From NCBI GenBank assembly GCA_020881915.1, contig JAJFPB010000001.1, positions 310,001 to 374,000 on the forward strand: 64,000 nucleotides of DNA, read 5' to 3'. Under the pieces are notes generated by a model. The model saw nothing but the letters and a program-made list of their open reading frames with translations, did not search any database and was not told the origin of the DNA. The position numbers were made by a program, and so were the translations under genes. Source of the DNA: Paramyrothecium sp. XJ0827 (Eukaryota > Ascomycota > Sordariomycetes > Hypocreales > Stachybotryaceae). Shown here piece by piece: positions 11,279-23,100 of this stretch (positions within the stretch are counted from its first letter, which is position 1; every line of letters starts with the position of its first letter).

Positions 11279-13836
11279 ATGCGATTCCGTCTTCAGTTGC
11301 TGTTACCAGCCATTGCGGCTGTGGCTGTTGGGCAGACGTCGCAAGAAAGGCAAGACAGTTCACGGAGTGAGATCTCGGCCAACAGGTTTATTATTGAAGT
11401 TGCAGACGTCAGTCTGTCTGTTCACACCACGTTTGCCATCGCTTATTGTGAAATAGACCTTTCTTCTTCGTGCTGAACACCATCCCTCCACGGCAGATGG
11501 CATCAACGTGATCCAGACATTCGAGTCGGATGTCTTCCGCGGCGCCAGCATAGAGCTTGATCTTGATGGGCTGCACCCTGAAGACATCCTCGCCCTCCCA
11601 GAGGTCGTGGCCATTTGGCCAAACGAGCCGGTCGATCTCCTCGCCCCTATAAACCAACAGATCCCCGTCAGTGAAGACGCCGCCGATGCGTACGCTGTTC
11701 ACTGGGCCACGGGTGTAGACGAGTTGCACGAAGACGGCCTTTTTGGCGAGGGCGTTAAAATTGGCATCATCGACACGGGGATTTGGTACAACCACACCGC
11801 GCTCGGCGGAGGCTTTGGACCGGGCTTTAAGGTCGCTGGTGGCTGGGATTTTGTCGGCGACTCGGACTGGAGCCCAGGGCAGGCGAAGGCCCCCGATGGC
11901 GACCCAGTTGATCAGCAAGGCCACGGCACGCATGTCGCTGGCATTGTTGCTGGCGAGTCATCGTCGGGCTGGAAGGGTGTCGCCCCTAAAGCCTCGCTGT
12001 ACGCGTACAAGGTCTTCGGCACCAGTTCTATAACTGATACTGCCACAATCATCGAAGCTTTCATCAAGGCATACGAAGATGACGTGGACGTCATCACAGC
12101 AAGTATCAGCGGAAGAGGTGGATTTGCATCCAATCCATGGGCCATCGTCGCAAGCAGACTCGTCGATAAGGGCTTCATTGTCACTATTGGCGCAGGAGAT
12201 TTTGGTAAGGCCGGGCCATACTACGCTGGCTCCGGCAGCTCGGGTGACGGAGTCCTCGCTGTCGCCAGTGCCCACGTTCAGGCCTCACAGAACCGGACTT
12301 TGCCCAGCGTATTCACATCCTGGGGTGGGTTGTTTGACCTGAGTTCCAAGCCCGATATAGCAGCTCCCGGCACCGACATCTTGAGCACATGGTTGGGCGG
12401 GAGCGACAACCAAGAAAGGTTCGCCCTGCTGAGCGGCACCGCCATGGCTACGCCCTACGTCGCCGGCTCCGCAGCCTTGTGGATCGGGAAGTTTGGTGGC
12501 AAGGAAACCCACACAGCCCTTTACGCGAAGTATATTACCATGAGAGTCATCACCTCAGGCAAGGCACTCCCCTGGCTGAACTCTGATGGAACCGCCAACC
12601 ATGCGTTCAGAGCACCTCCGCACCAGGTCGGTGCAGGCTTCGTCAATGCGGCAAAAATCGTCCGGTACACGAACAGCCTAGCGTATCAACGCTTTTCTCT
12701 GAACGATACCGAGCATCTTCAATCGAGGCAGGTCTTCAACCTCGAAAACACCGGGCAATCGCCTGTGACTTATACCTTTGAGCACTCAAGCTGGGCGGGG
12801 TTTGAGTTGCTGAAAGACTTTGATCTTGTGGAGCAGGATAACACGCCAAGGATCCGATCCGGGGCAGAGACAGAGCCCTCCCTCTTTCATGCAAGTGTTG
12901 AGTTACCAAAGAGCGTCACGCTTAAGCGCTACGAGCAAAGGCCAATCGAGTAGGTCTTACCAGGCGCAAGAGGAACGCAAATAAGTAGAGCTAACAATAG
13001 TTAGATTTGTCTTCACGCCACCCAAAGGCCTGAACGAGAGCAAATTACCAGCTTACGGCGGAACAGTCAGCGTCAAGTCAGACAACGGCGAAGAATTAGT
13101 CGTGCCCTACCAAGGAGTCGCATTCGGCTTGAAGGAGCAGTTTAGCAATCACATGTTTGCCGGGACTTATCCTTGGCTTCGGTCAACCCCGGAACACACC
13201 AACAAGACAACGTGAGCAATGCGCATGCTCCAATAACCTCAATTGGATTCTGACAGACACTTAGCTTTACATTTAACCTGAGCCTTCCAGCTCAAGATTT
13301 CCCCAAAATTCTATGGAAGCTGAACTGGGGCACAAAAGAGCTCCGATTTGATGCAAGTCATCTCTCATACCTTCCGCACAGGTCACGGTTGCTGACAGTA
13401 CTTGGATAGATCTATGGCGCTGAGTTCGATGCCGAGCGTGACTGGTCATATCCCCCCGTCATTGGCGAGAACAATTATATCGGTTCGGCAGCCCCTTGGA
13501 TCCAGACTAGCAATGATGGTGTATTCGACCCATTCAAGGACGACAAGGAAAACACGTACAATATGCCTTTGACTGATGTTAGCCGGAATCCTCCTGTACT
13601 GGGGGGATCCACCGGGAGCCTTTTCTGGCTCGGAAAACTGGTCAATGGATCCTACGTACAGCCGGGTCGATACACGCAAGTCAGTCCCGCCCGGGCCCTA
13701 TTATGAAACTAACAGATTGGCAAGAATTCGGTTCGGAGCTTTGATTCCATTCTCCGACCCTCGGGATCACAAGAGCTGGAGCGTGCTAACAACAGAGATT
13801 CAAATCTTGCGGAATTGCAAACGTGCTAGTCCATGA
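11279..13836 (+). CDS. secreted subtilisin-family protein lacking catalytic Ser (predicted pseudoprotease)
   Basis: The six-exon model is 11279-11407, 11457-12949, 13005-13211, 13265-13352, 13410-13675 and 13716-13836, about 767 aa. Residues 1-19 form a signal peptide. An I9-like prosegment follows (NRFIIEVAD), then the S8 domain, with Asp in GIIDTGIW (codon 11772) and His in GHGTHVAG (codon 11922). The nucleophile motif reads GTAMATPYVAG, with GCC (Ala) at 12441-12443 where Ser is required. The oxyanion Asn region reads GAGDFG (Asp at 12198). The PA domain normally inserted in Vpr-type homologues is missing. A C-terminal Fn3-like region (VFTPPKGL onward) continues to the end. Introns 4 and 5 begin with GC (GCAAGT). 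The first intron is uncertain: 11412-11496 is an alternative. No frameshift or stop is needed, so the gene looks intact but catalytically dead. Confidence 0.85.
13353..13409 (+). other. GC-AG intron in subtilase-like gene
   Basis: This 57-bp intron has a GCAAGT donor and GATAG acceptor. Reading frame on both sides (LRFD then IYGAEF) requires this GC donor; the GT four bases downstream would shift frame. Confidence 0.7.
13676..13715 (+). other. second GC-AG intron in subtilase-like gene
   Basis: This is a very short 40-bp intron with a GCAAGT donor, a CTAAC branch point and a CAG acceptor. It joins PGRYT to LARIRFGAL, which matches the end of family C-terminal domains. Confidence 0.65.
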
Positions 13837-14052
13837 GGATAGATCATTACTTGGATTACCAGAACCAGGAATAAATACGTTAATTTAGCATGGATATAGC
13901 GCGCGATGCCACGAAGGTTGTGGACAATGCTTCAATTACAACTCTCGAGGTCGAATAGCTCAATAGATGCAAACATGTTGCCATTTGTGATCCCTTCCAT
14001 GATAACAGTATTGCTGGTAATAAGATGACCAAAACGTCACTACTGACTCTTA

Positions 14053-14721
14053 TCAATGGCCACCATCACCACCATCACCGCCTTTGCCATAGCCACCGTT
14101 ACCGCCTTTGCCATAGCCACCGTTACCGCCCTGCCCAGAGCCTCCCTTACCACCCTTACCAGAACCACCGTTGCCACCCCTACCAGAACCACCATGACCA
14201 CCTAAGCCGCCGCGGCCGACACCACCCTTACCCCCTCCAGGACCAGCTCCGTCCATACCATCTTGGCTACTGCCTTGTTTTCCGTCCTTGCCTCCCTGAC
14301 CTCTACCGGCGTGTCCTTTGCCTCCAACGCCTCCTCCCTCATAACCCCCCTGGCCTCCATCACCTCCTCCGTTGCCTCCGTATCCCCCTTCCCCATCTCC
14401 ATCCACGTCACTTGTGTCTCCGTCGGTGCCCCAGCCCTTCCCTCCCGCTGTTCCCCAGCCTTTGCCTCCCTCTGTTCCCCAGCCTTTGCCTCCCTCTGTT
14501 CCCCAGCCTTTGCCTCCCTCTGTTCCCCAGCCCTTGCCTCCCTCTGTTCCCCAGCCTGGCTCGCCATCTTCGCCCCACCCGCTTGTGTCTGCTCTGGCGG
14601 GCATCTCGTGCAAAAATTTGTCGCTTCGGCTTTCGAGGTCTTGCGCGACGGGATTAGCCAAAGCAGCAAGGACAGTTGAAGAGGCTAGAATGGCAGCCCA
14701 AATTGCGGGGGTGAATTTCAT
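14053..14721 (-). CDS. secreted glycine-rich repeat protein
   Basis: This is a single exon of 222 aa. A clear signal peptide (MKFTPAIWAAILASSTVLAALA) is followed by a short pro-like segment. Next come five tandem GWGTEGGK-type octapeptides (about residues 53-100), an acidic spacer (DTSDVDGDGEGG), and roughly 110 residues of GGxGKGG/GGYGKGG repeats ending in GGDGGH. The mature part is about half Gly with regularly spaced Trp and Lys, and it has no Cys. Such proteins are usually wall-associated or matrix proteins; adhesion or wall strengthening is an inference. A TATA-like element lies about 90 bp upstream. The protein sits between the subtilase-like gene and a long A+T-richer gap. Confidence 0.82.
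   Translation of the reverse strand: MKFTPAIWAAILASSTVLAALANPVAQDLESRSDKFLHEMPARADTSGWGEDGEPGWGTEGGKGWGTEGGKGWGTEGGKGWGTEGGKGWGTAGGKGWGTDGDTSDVDGDGEGGYGGNGGGDGGQGGYEGGGVGGKGHAGRGQGGKDGKQGSSQDGMDGAGPGGGKGGVGRGGLGGHGGSGRGGNGGSGKGGKGGSGQGGNGGYGKGGNGGYGKGGDGGDGGH
14429..14555 (-). repeat. 24-bp tandem repeat (octapeptide GWGTEGGK)
   Basis: About five copies of a 24-bp unit, the central ones identical or nearly so, encode GWGT(E/A)GGK on the minus strand. Near-perfect copies suggest recent expansion and likely length polymorphism. Confidence 0.85.
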
Positions 14722-14810
14722 GACTTTAGTATTAAGGAAATTAAAAGTCTAAAAAAGTGGATTAGGAGAATCTTATGCTTCGAGGCGTTAGCAACAATAA
14801 AGCGCAGAGT

Positions 14811-14818
14811 TATAAATA
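14811..14818 (-). promoter_or_regulatory. possible TATA element of the Gly-rich gene
   Basis: TATTTATA on the minus strand lies about 90 bp upstream of the ATG at 14721. This spacing suits a fungal core promoter with a short 5' leader. It is a motif match only. Confidence 0.3.
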
Positions 14819-17314
14819 AGAGAGAAGACCAGGGTGAAGTGTCAAGTATGTTGGGTTGTGATTGCAGTGTTGGACTGAATACCTATTAACAAAAGCGAGT
14901 AAATGTTACATTTAAATAAAAAGATGGGTTCTTCTTTCCTTTGACAATCTTGCTACAACTTCGGATGCTACCTAGTCCTTGATCTGCATTGGTCTTGATC
15001 CCCCTTGACATCACAAACCGACTTGAGTGAACAATTTGGCAATTCGTTGTTGACCTAGAGCTAAATTGATTAACGGCGTTAAGAATACACCTACGCAAGC
15101 ACCCAGACAGATCTGACGTACGTCGGCTACATTGAGCAAAAGGTAGGGGCCACTGATCCGAGTGGCTTAAAGCTTCGGCCGGTTCTTAAAAGGCACCCCC
15201 GGCGCCTGAGAATCGTCGATGTCTAATTGGCCTCAAATGGCCCTAGTTAAGCCAAGCCGCTATACGCTTGTTCTTCTGCCATTTTAGGTGTGTCTGTCGG
15301 CTGTAAGACATCTAAAAAAGAGATCGAAAATGAAATGATGTGGGATGATAACCCGATGCTATTGTCATTCTACTTCCGGGTCGCTCAGTCATCATAGTCA
15401 TGGTATCATCGTTGTTATATTCACTCAGGGATAGGGGCATTTGATGGTAAGATTATCGCATACAACAAGTCTCACAAGTGGCATGTCGGTTCGATGAGAA
15501 CATTTCGGAAATCTCAAATTATCTTTCGGAGTGACATCAATGTTGAGAAGTACAGGTCAATTCGTAAAAGATTCGAAAAGAAATGGGTATTTATTACAAA
15601 TCAAGTCCGCATATCGTTCTATTCTTATTGTTTGCGTCCCGAATAACAAATCGATAACACACGTAGCAGGTTGGGCCACAAAGGCGCTCAGACCAAAAAG
15701 CTCTGCAGCTAGCGTCTTGTGCGTGCATTACCACTGCCAGCATTGTCATAACTGACTGCTGACATGAAGCACACAGATGATGGTATTTCCTTAGTAGCCA
15801 ATAGTGATAGAATACTGCAAAGTTAGTTGCCACTCTCCCTGACTAGCTTCGACTGGCCTTGTCGATTGTACAATTAACCTGAAAAAATGGGAAAGGTTCA
15901 GAACAACTTGCGTTTTCAAGAACTGAAAAGGTCCGGGCCCTTGCTCGATGTGCACACACTAATGTTCCCGCGCTCCTTCGACCCGGACCTTTCTCCCGGG
16001 TTTGAGTAGCTTGAAGCAGTTCCATTCAATGGACTCGTTAGACACTCTTGCTAGTTCAGATCTACAAAACCTGTGTGGGAAAAGCACATTCAGGTTGTTA
16101 AGTTCTAAGCTCTACCAAGAAATCATTCGTTTCTAGCTTGCAAAGACCAGCTCACTCAAAAGGTTGATTGCAGTTGCGGTTTCATACGAAACTTACCCAG
16201 CGAGACCACGTTGTTCTCCAAGGGAGTACCTTAGTATTAGCCACTAGAAGGTGTCCCTAAATAGTGTGGGAGAATTTACGCCTAGTCAATTAATATGCTG
16301 GATGACGCGGCTTGAACCATCCCCACGATATTAGCGTACAACTACACAGCTCTGCAATTACGCGTCAAGTCGTCATTTTGGAATCAGTACGAGCGTCATC
16401 TTCCATTCGACCTAGAAACATCAACCCTGCATATTTGGCATCGCCATTTTGCCAAATTCAGAAATGATTCCTACCGTGTAATTGTCTGTCTTGCAGGCAA
16501 GCGCTTCCCAAACTGTGACTTCTTCTGACCAACCACTGTCCCTGTTCAGTATTCCCGGAGCGGTACAGAGAGCTAGAGCAAGGTCCGCTGTCGATTTTTC
16601 GGGATGATCAAATAACCCCTCTTGTCCGCAATTTCTTTTGGGTTGGTCACAAAGCCCGAAGTGAGCCTTAGCTGGATACCGGAACCCAGTTTTCAATTTG
16701 CCTGCGATTAACCCATGATCAAAGTGGACAGTCGTCACTTGAATCCCACCTTCACCCAGCAATTGCGTTGTGTTACTTGTTCTTTGACAGAAAATATACT
16801 AGGACCTTGTGCCAAGAAATACCTGTTTACCATGAATTTCAATACTTCCCTTTTCTCTAAATAACCCAAGGTGAAATCTGCAAGCCAAAAATATCATGAA
16901 GATTTCAGAAAACCACATATGATACTTGTACTATTCGATGAGAGATTCTCAATCATGTTTGATCATGGTCACATCTCGGCCAAGGGGGCCATTTCCAATG
17001 CTCAGGAAGGTGTTAGATCATCGGCTAATTAAAGAACAGCATGTATCGCAATTTTACCTTGGAAAGTAGTCGATTTCCTTCCTGATTGTAAGTAAACAAC
17101 GTCGAGGCAAAGCAATTGCCTCCCTTAGTCACACGACAGTGATTTTGTAGCCCAATCATTGTTATATTGGTCACTGAATCTGTTTCTAATCGCTAATAGT
17201 TTATAGATGCTGGGCTTAGCCTCGGGGTGTTCCCTGGAATCTGTGCCTCTCAAGCAAGTCGTTCTTTCGGCCCGCCGGTGCTTGCATTTCCAGTTGTGCA
17301 GGTCAAATTCACTC
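14819..17314. other. long intergenic stretch, no supported gene
   Basis: This is about 2.5 kb. The longest open frame (16421-16762, minus, opening with TTG) gives a 113-residue product with four Cys residues and no signal or domain. A remnant of a small Cys-containing protein is possible but unsupported. The rest is ordinary intergenic sequence without recognised repeats. Confidence 0.35.
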
Positions 17315-17905
17315 TCAAAGGACAAACATTGCAAGTGTTCCCAGTCCAAAGCAAGCTGCGGCTGTAATCGCAGCATATCGGCCCCCGCCATTGGCTTCTC
17401 CTGTTGGCGCAGATGTGGATGGTCCTGCACCCGCAATTACCGGCTTCGTCGCCTCGACGCGGATGCTCGACAACACGCTCGTTGCGCTAGGCGCATAAGA
17501 CATTGGCGTGAAGTTGCAGTCTCTCATCATATCTCTCACATCTGGTGGATCATTTAGCTAACTTAACATGTACAATCTCATATTAAGGGTTGTTTCTGTA
17601 CCATCAGTGTCCTCCCCGTTTTGCGATAGGCAGCTCGCGCACATGCCCATGACGTTTGCGACGTTGAAGCTCGTATTGTTACATACGCAGTTCCTTTCGG
17701 CAATGTCTTCAGCGTCATCGCGACTTTGCTGCCTCACGGCGTCCGCGTTCGCAAGCTCAGCGTCGATCTCGCAAATACTCGCGAGAGTCACAATCGGACG
17801 GCAGATGTTAACACAGGCTGAGGGAACATCGTCCGCGTCAAGCTGATCAGCGAGCACGGCTGTAGCTGCCGCCGCTAGAGTAAATGATATGGCAGAAAGT
17901 CGCAT
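17315..17905 (-). CDS. CAP22-like secreted Cys-rich protein, GPI-type C-terminus
   Basis: The two-exon model is 17905-17602 and 17541-17315, 176 aa, with a 60-bp GT-AG intron. A signal peptide covers residues 1-19. Cysteines occur as CVNIC, SICE, NCVCN, CASCL and RDCNF, followed by a Ser/Thr/Pro region and a hydrophobic tail (RYAAITAAACFGLGTLAMFVL) typical of GPI attachment. This layout matches fungal proteins related to CAP22, an appressorium-induced wall glycoprotein of Colletotrichum, from memory of the pattern only. It is probably located at the outer membrane face or wall. The gene lies about 240 bp from the target duplication of the transposon to its right, and its 5' side faces that element. 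Confidence 0.8.
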
Positions 17906-18147
17906 TCTTCAGTCTTTTTGACGGTGTAGATGCAGCGTGGGGAACGGGAAATTCACAAGCTGCTTTGTAGTAAGTTTTGAACATGGGCTACATCGCATCT
18001 CAAAGGGAGATTCTGGTCGTTTTGATGAATGTTCGAAACCGCATTGCGGATACCGAAATGTTTAGGATGCCTGATGTGATCATAAAACGTGGTCCGTCTG
18101 GGGAGCTTGTGGGTTTGTTTCATTCGCATGTGTGGGTCAACCGTGCG

Positions 18148-18156
18148 CCAGATGCA
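18148..18156. repeat. left 9-bp target site duplication of MULE
   Basis: CCAGATGCA directly precedes the left inverted repeat. The right copy at 29806-29814 is CCAGATACA, differing by one G-to-A transition. A 9-bp duplication is the hallmark of Mutator-like elements. Confidence 0.75.
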
Positions 18157-18231
18157 GGGGGGGTCTACCCTCACGGGGACCCATGTTTTTAGACCACATG
18201 GGGCCCCATGTGGATTATATAAGTTCAACAC
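18157..18231 (+). repeat. MULE left terminal inverted repeat
   Basis: This 75-bp repeat starts with seven G residues and ends in GTTCAACAC. It matches the reverse complement of 29731-29805 at 74 of 75 positions, the one difference being an A/G transition. It contains the perfect 20-bp palindrome CCACATGGGGCCCCATGTGG. Unlike the adjacent interior it is GC-rich and keeps several CpA sites. Confidence 0.9.
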
Positions 18232-19049
18232 TAATGGTTTTAATTACACCAATATTAATAATATATAAGTAAGGTTATATTAAGCTATTAGGGCTTATTA
18301 GTAACTGTACTAATAGAAATTAGTATATTTATTATTCTAAATTACTGCAAATTAAAGCCCTATTATCTCTAGGTCCTAAATTATAGGTTACTAATACTAT
18401 ATACTAGTAGTAGGGTTTAGCTATATAGAATAGCTATATATATTTACTACTAGGTTTTAGTAATATATATTATTATAATATATTAAAACTAGCCTAGATT
18501 ATATTCTATTACTATCTCTAATTTAATTATATTTATAATATATATTATTAAGGTAGCTAATATACTAGGTTCTTTAGAACTTATAGCTATAAGGTATTAT
18601 AATAAGAGTTCTATAGGGCTACCCTTATAGCCTATAATTAATAATAGGTAATTAAGATATCTAGGTAGGAGAAAGCTAATATAATATCTAGGGATTATAA
18701 TCTCTACCTAAGAGCTATATATTAATAGGGAAGGTACTATAATATAGCGCCTAGTGCTATATACTATTTTGCCCTGCATCTAGGTAAATAAAGGTAAAGG
18801 GGGCATTTATAGAGAGTATATTTACCCTTAGAGCTATTCTTATATTATTCTTATATATAATAAAAGGTAGGTTTATATTCTAGCTATATATATTATATAT
18901 AAATATAAGAGAGTTATTATTATTATAAGCTATTATTAATATAAATATATAGATACTAGAGGGTAAGTTTAAGGAAAGCCTAAATATAGTCTTCTTATAT
19001 AGAAAAAGGAAAAGAGAATTATATTTAATTACTACTATATAATTACTTC
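18232..19049 (-). pseudogene. left internal arm of MULE (likely 3' part of transposase unit)
   Basis: RIP-degraded sequence lies between the left inverted repeat and the nested retrotransposon. Because the transposase traces run on the minus strand from the right end, this arm should hold the downstream coding part and 3' UTR. No motif could be recognised here. Confidence 0.4.
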
Positions 19050-19054
19050 TATTT
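19050..19054. repeat. left 5-bp target duplication of Gypsy element
   Basis: TATTT immediately precedes the left LTR and recurs at 26978-26982 after the right LTR. In sequence this A+T-rich a chance match is possible, but the position fits exactly. Confidence 0.5.
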
Positions 19055-19668
19055 TATCACAACCCGACCTAAAGGTTATAACTAAGCCATAGAATATTAT
19101 ATAATATAACACATAAATACTATACTAGCCTTATACTACTGGCCTTAGGATAGGCTAGCCCCTATACTACTAGTTTAACTTATGGGCTAGCCCTAATATA
19201 CTAGCCTAAATTAGATACTAGTATAAAAGAAGGGCTAGAAATAAGAGACTAGGAATAGAAGAATAGAAATAGAAAAAATATTTAATAAGGATAGGGACCT
19301 ACTAGGAAGAAGATTCCTATAAATAAGACTAGAAGTATAGAAGTACTACTAGAAGGGATTACCTTCTATAATACTCCTAGAAGTATTATATATTATAATC
19401 TAAGGAGTACTCTTCTATATACTCCAGAAAAAGGGAATTATATATATAAATAGGAGATTTTATATATTATATTTAGATTAGAATCTACTAGCTATTAATA
19501 ATATATAGTCCCTAAAATAATCTTTATTATACTATTCTCTTATAAACTAATAATAACCCCTTATATACTTTAGATACTTTTCTATTATTTTATCTAAGAA
19601 TAAATAAAACCCTAGTAATTCTTAGTTACTTTATATCTTTTAGTATAAAATTACTCCTAATTATTATA
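19055..19668 (+). repeat. left LTR
   Basis: This 614-bp LTR aligns along its whole length with 26364-26977. The two copies differ mainly by transitions, consistent with independent RIP hits after insertion. The terminal TG appears mutated to TA. Confidence 0.8.
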
Positions 19669-20139
19669 TATTAATAGCTCTTATTCTAGGTAATACTATT
19701 ATATCTAAAGTAATATTAAAAATAGTAAGTAAGTTAACTAAGTTAACTCCTAAGGGAAAGAAGGTAGTCTGCCCTATAGTACTAAGGCCTCTACCTACTA
19801 AGATTACTCCTAAGAAAACCCCCTTAGGAGATAATATTATTATAAATAAAGATCTAGTCTTATAAATAAACTCTAATAATAATAATAAAATTACTACTTT
19901 ATAAGTAAAAGTCTAGAAGAATATTTAAATTACTAATAAAAAACTTAATTAATTCTAAGATAATATTCTTAATACTTAATAAATCTATAAACTAAAGTAG
20001 TTTATTAAAATCCTTAAAAAGGAAATAACTAATATAATATAATTTTATATAGAGAAATCTAAGAAAAATAGGGAAATACTTAAATAACTCTAGAATATAA
20101 ATCTTAGTAGAGCTATAGGGGCCTAAAAAAATAAGGGAG

Positions 20140-23100
20140 CTATTTTATAAATTAAAAAGCCTAAGCCCTTTAATAGTACTCTAAGTAAGCTCTAAATATT
20201 TATTACTTTACTTAAAGTATATTACCTAAATTATTTCTTACTCTTTATATAAAACTATAATAGGATTATATTTATAGCTTATAACCTAACTAAGAAAGTA
20301 TAAATCTAGTTTAAGTCTATACTCTAAGACTATATAAATAATACTTCTATTTTCTAAATAAACTATATTAAATATATCTTTATAAGTTTCTAGAAGTTTA
20401 AAGAAGAAATTAAATATATTTTTAGAATAACTAATAAAATATAAAATACTAAGAAAGCCCTTAACTTACTTAAATAGACTAGATCCTATACTAAGTTTAT
20501 TACTAAGTTCCTTTATATTACTATATTACTCTATTAGCTAGAGAATATTCTAAAGAAGACCTTCTATAATAAGATTAAACCTAATATAAAAAATAAACTT
20601 ATTAAAGTTAAGTATAATAAGATCTTATTATTAGAATATATATATAAAGTAGTAGAAATTAATAATTATAATTAGGAATACTATAAGGAATAGAAATAAG
20701 AAAATAAAATAAAGAAATTTAAAACCCCCTACTAAATAAACTAAGAAAAGAAGAAATTTATTCCTATAAGCCATAGAACTATAGTAGGACCTATAGAAAT
20801 TAATATTATCTAGAAATAAGGAAAAGACTTCTCCTACTATAACTACAGAAAAAAGGGATACTATATATAGGATTATAGAAGTAAGCCCTAAAATAGAAAG
20901 AAAACCTATTTCTAGCTAATCTAAGAAGACTAATATAATATTAATATAATTAAAAAATAATTAATTAATATTATTACTAAATAGAAACCTACTAAGAATA
21001 TTTCTAACTAATAAGTAATAATTAAAGATATCTCTAATATTACTAGTCTAACTAACTTACTAAGAGAAACCCCTATAATTAGTAAATCCTTAGATAATAA
21101 ATTAGAATTAAGTATAGGTACTACTAGAGGTATTTTACTTTTACTTAACTATATACTAATTAAAGCTAGAACTAAATAATATAACCTACTCTTAGAAAAC
21201 TAGAAAATATATATCTAAGTAGTAACTACAAAGGTAGCTATAAGCCTATAGGGAGTAAGATTTACTATTAACTCTTAATATAACCCCCTATTTAATCCTA
21301 ATTACTATAGATATAATAAAATCTTATAAGTATCTTATATAGTATATTAATATTTAATCTACCTTACTACTAAAGTAAAATAAAATATATTCCCTATATA
21401 TATATAGAGCACTAAAATAGAAAACCCCTATATATTTAAGGAAATACCTTACTAAGAGATTAAAATATATTACTTTAAATACTAAATTATAATCCTTAAA
21501 TTAAATAAGAAATACCCCAAAGAATATTACTTTAAAGTAGAAGAAACCTATAAAACTAATAAATACTAAATATACTACTAAGTAAAAATTAACTAACTCC
21601 ATAGACTCTAAGGTAAGTATAGAAGAGAGTATAATTAATTAGAAAATATACTTCTTAATAAAGACTATAAATATATTAAAATAGTAATCTTATAATTTCT
21701 TAATAAGCTCCTAAGAAAAGAATACTACTATAAAATAGGGCACTCTACCTATAACTATAAGAAGAAAGTACCTATAGCCTATAGAACTAAACCTAGCCCT
21801 ATAGAGATTAGTTATATAGAAGATAATCTATATTATTACTATAACTATAAAAATATAAGGTAGAAAGAATATAGCTTTATAGGGAAATAGAACCTAAGAT
21901 AATAGGTATTATAAAAGAAGAATATACTTAGGAGTATAAAGAATATTACTACTTATATTAAACCTACTATAGATATATTATTTATATAAAAGAAATAAGT
22001 AATAAATTACCTATTAGTATTAGAGAAGCTAAATAAAGAATTAATAAGATCTCTATATAAAGTAACTAAGTAAAAAATAAGATCTATTAACTATAACTAA
22101 ACTATAGAATAATAGAAGAAAGTAATAAACTATTACTATAATCTAAAAGTAAGAATAGATAGAATAGTAAGGGTACTATATTAATTTTATAATCTAGAGT
22201 ATAATTATTAATACTAGGGTAAATACTAGTACTAAGAAAAATTATATTAATTCTAATTTTATAAATTAATATAAAATCCTATAAAGAAGAAAGAAGAAAC
22301 TATATAAAGCTATAAATATAGAAGAAGTTCCTTTTACTTATAATAAGGGACTAATAAATAAAGAAATAATTCTTTATATAATAATATAAGAAATTACTTA
22401 TAATATTACCTTTAATATAGTATAAGTATAATCTAATATACTTCTAGGTAAACTATAGCTAAAGGATCAAAGACCTACCTTTAATTAAGATAATAGCTAA
22501 GTTATAATAGTAGAATTATAACTACCTTAAGTAAGGAAAAGAAAACTAAAAAAGAGAAAAGAAGTAAATATTTATAATAAAACCCTATTTAAAAAGGGAA
22601 GAACCCTCCTAAGATAAAAGGATTATTAGGTAAAAGCTAAAGTATTAACTAATAATAGAATATAACCTAGTATATAATATAAATAGGGCCAAGTAATATC
22701 TACCTATAAGTAAAAAGTAATTAATCTTATTTATATCTTTATATATAGTATTAAGAAGTAAGCATAAGTAGAACAAGAAGTAAAAAATAGACTTATAAAT
22801 ATCCTAGAAAAGTACTATAAATATATAAAGCTATTTATAGAAAACCTAAAAAGTAAACTCCCTAAATACTTAAAATAGGACTATAAAATCTACTTAATTA
22901 ATAGAAAAAAGACCTATTTCTTACTAATTTATAACCTTAATACTAAAGAATTAAAAATATTAAAAGAATATATTAATAAAAACCTTAAAAAGAGATATAT
23001 TTAATAGTTAATATTACCTACTAAATACCCTATTATATTTATTTTAAAGAAAAATAGAAAACTCTACCTATATATAGACTACTACTAACTTAATAATATT

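Noticed and set aside
12941..13004. Apparent in-frame stop (TAG at 12951) ending the subtilase-like gene early
   Set aside because: A GTAGGT donor one base earlier (12950) removes it. The spliced frame continues as EFVFTPPKGL, so it is intronic and not a nonsense mutation.
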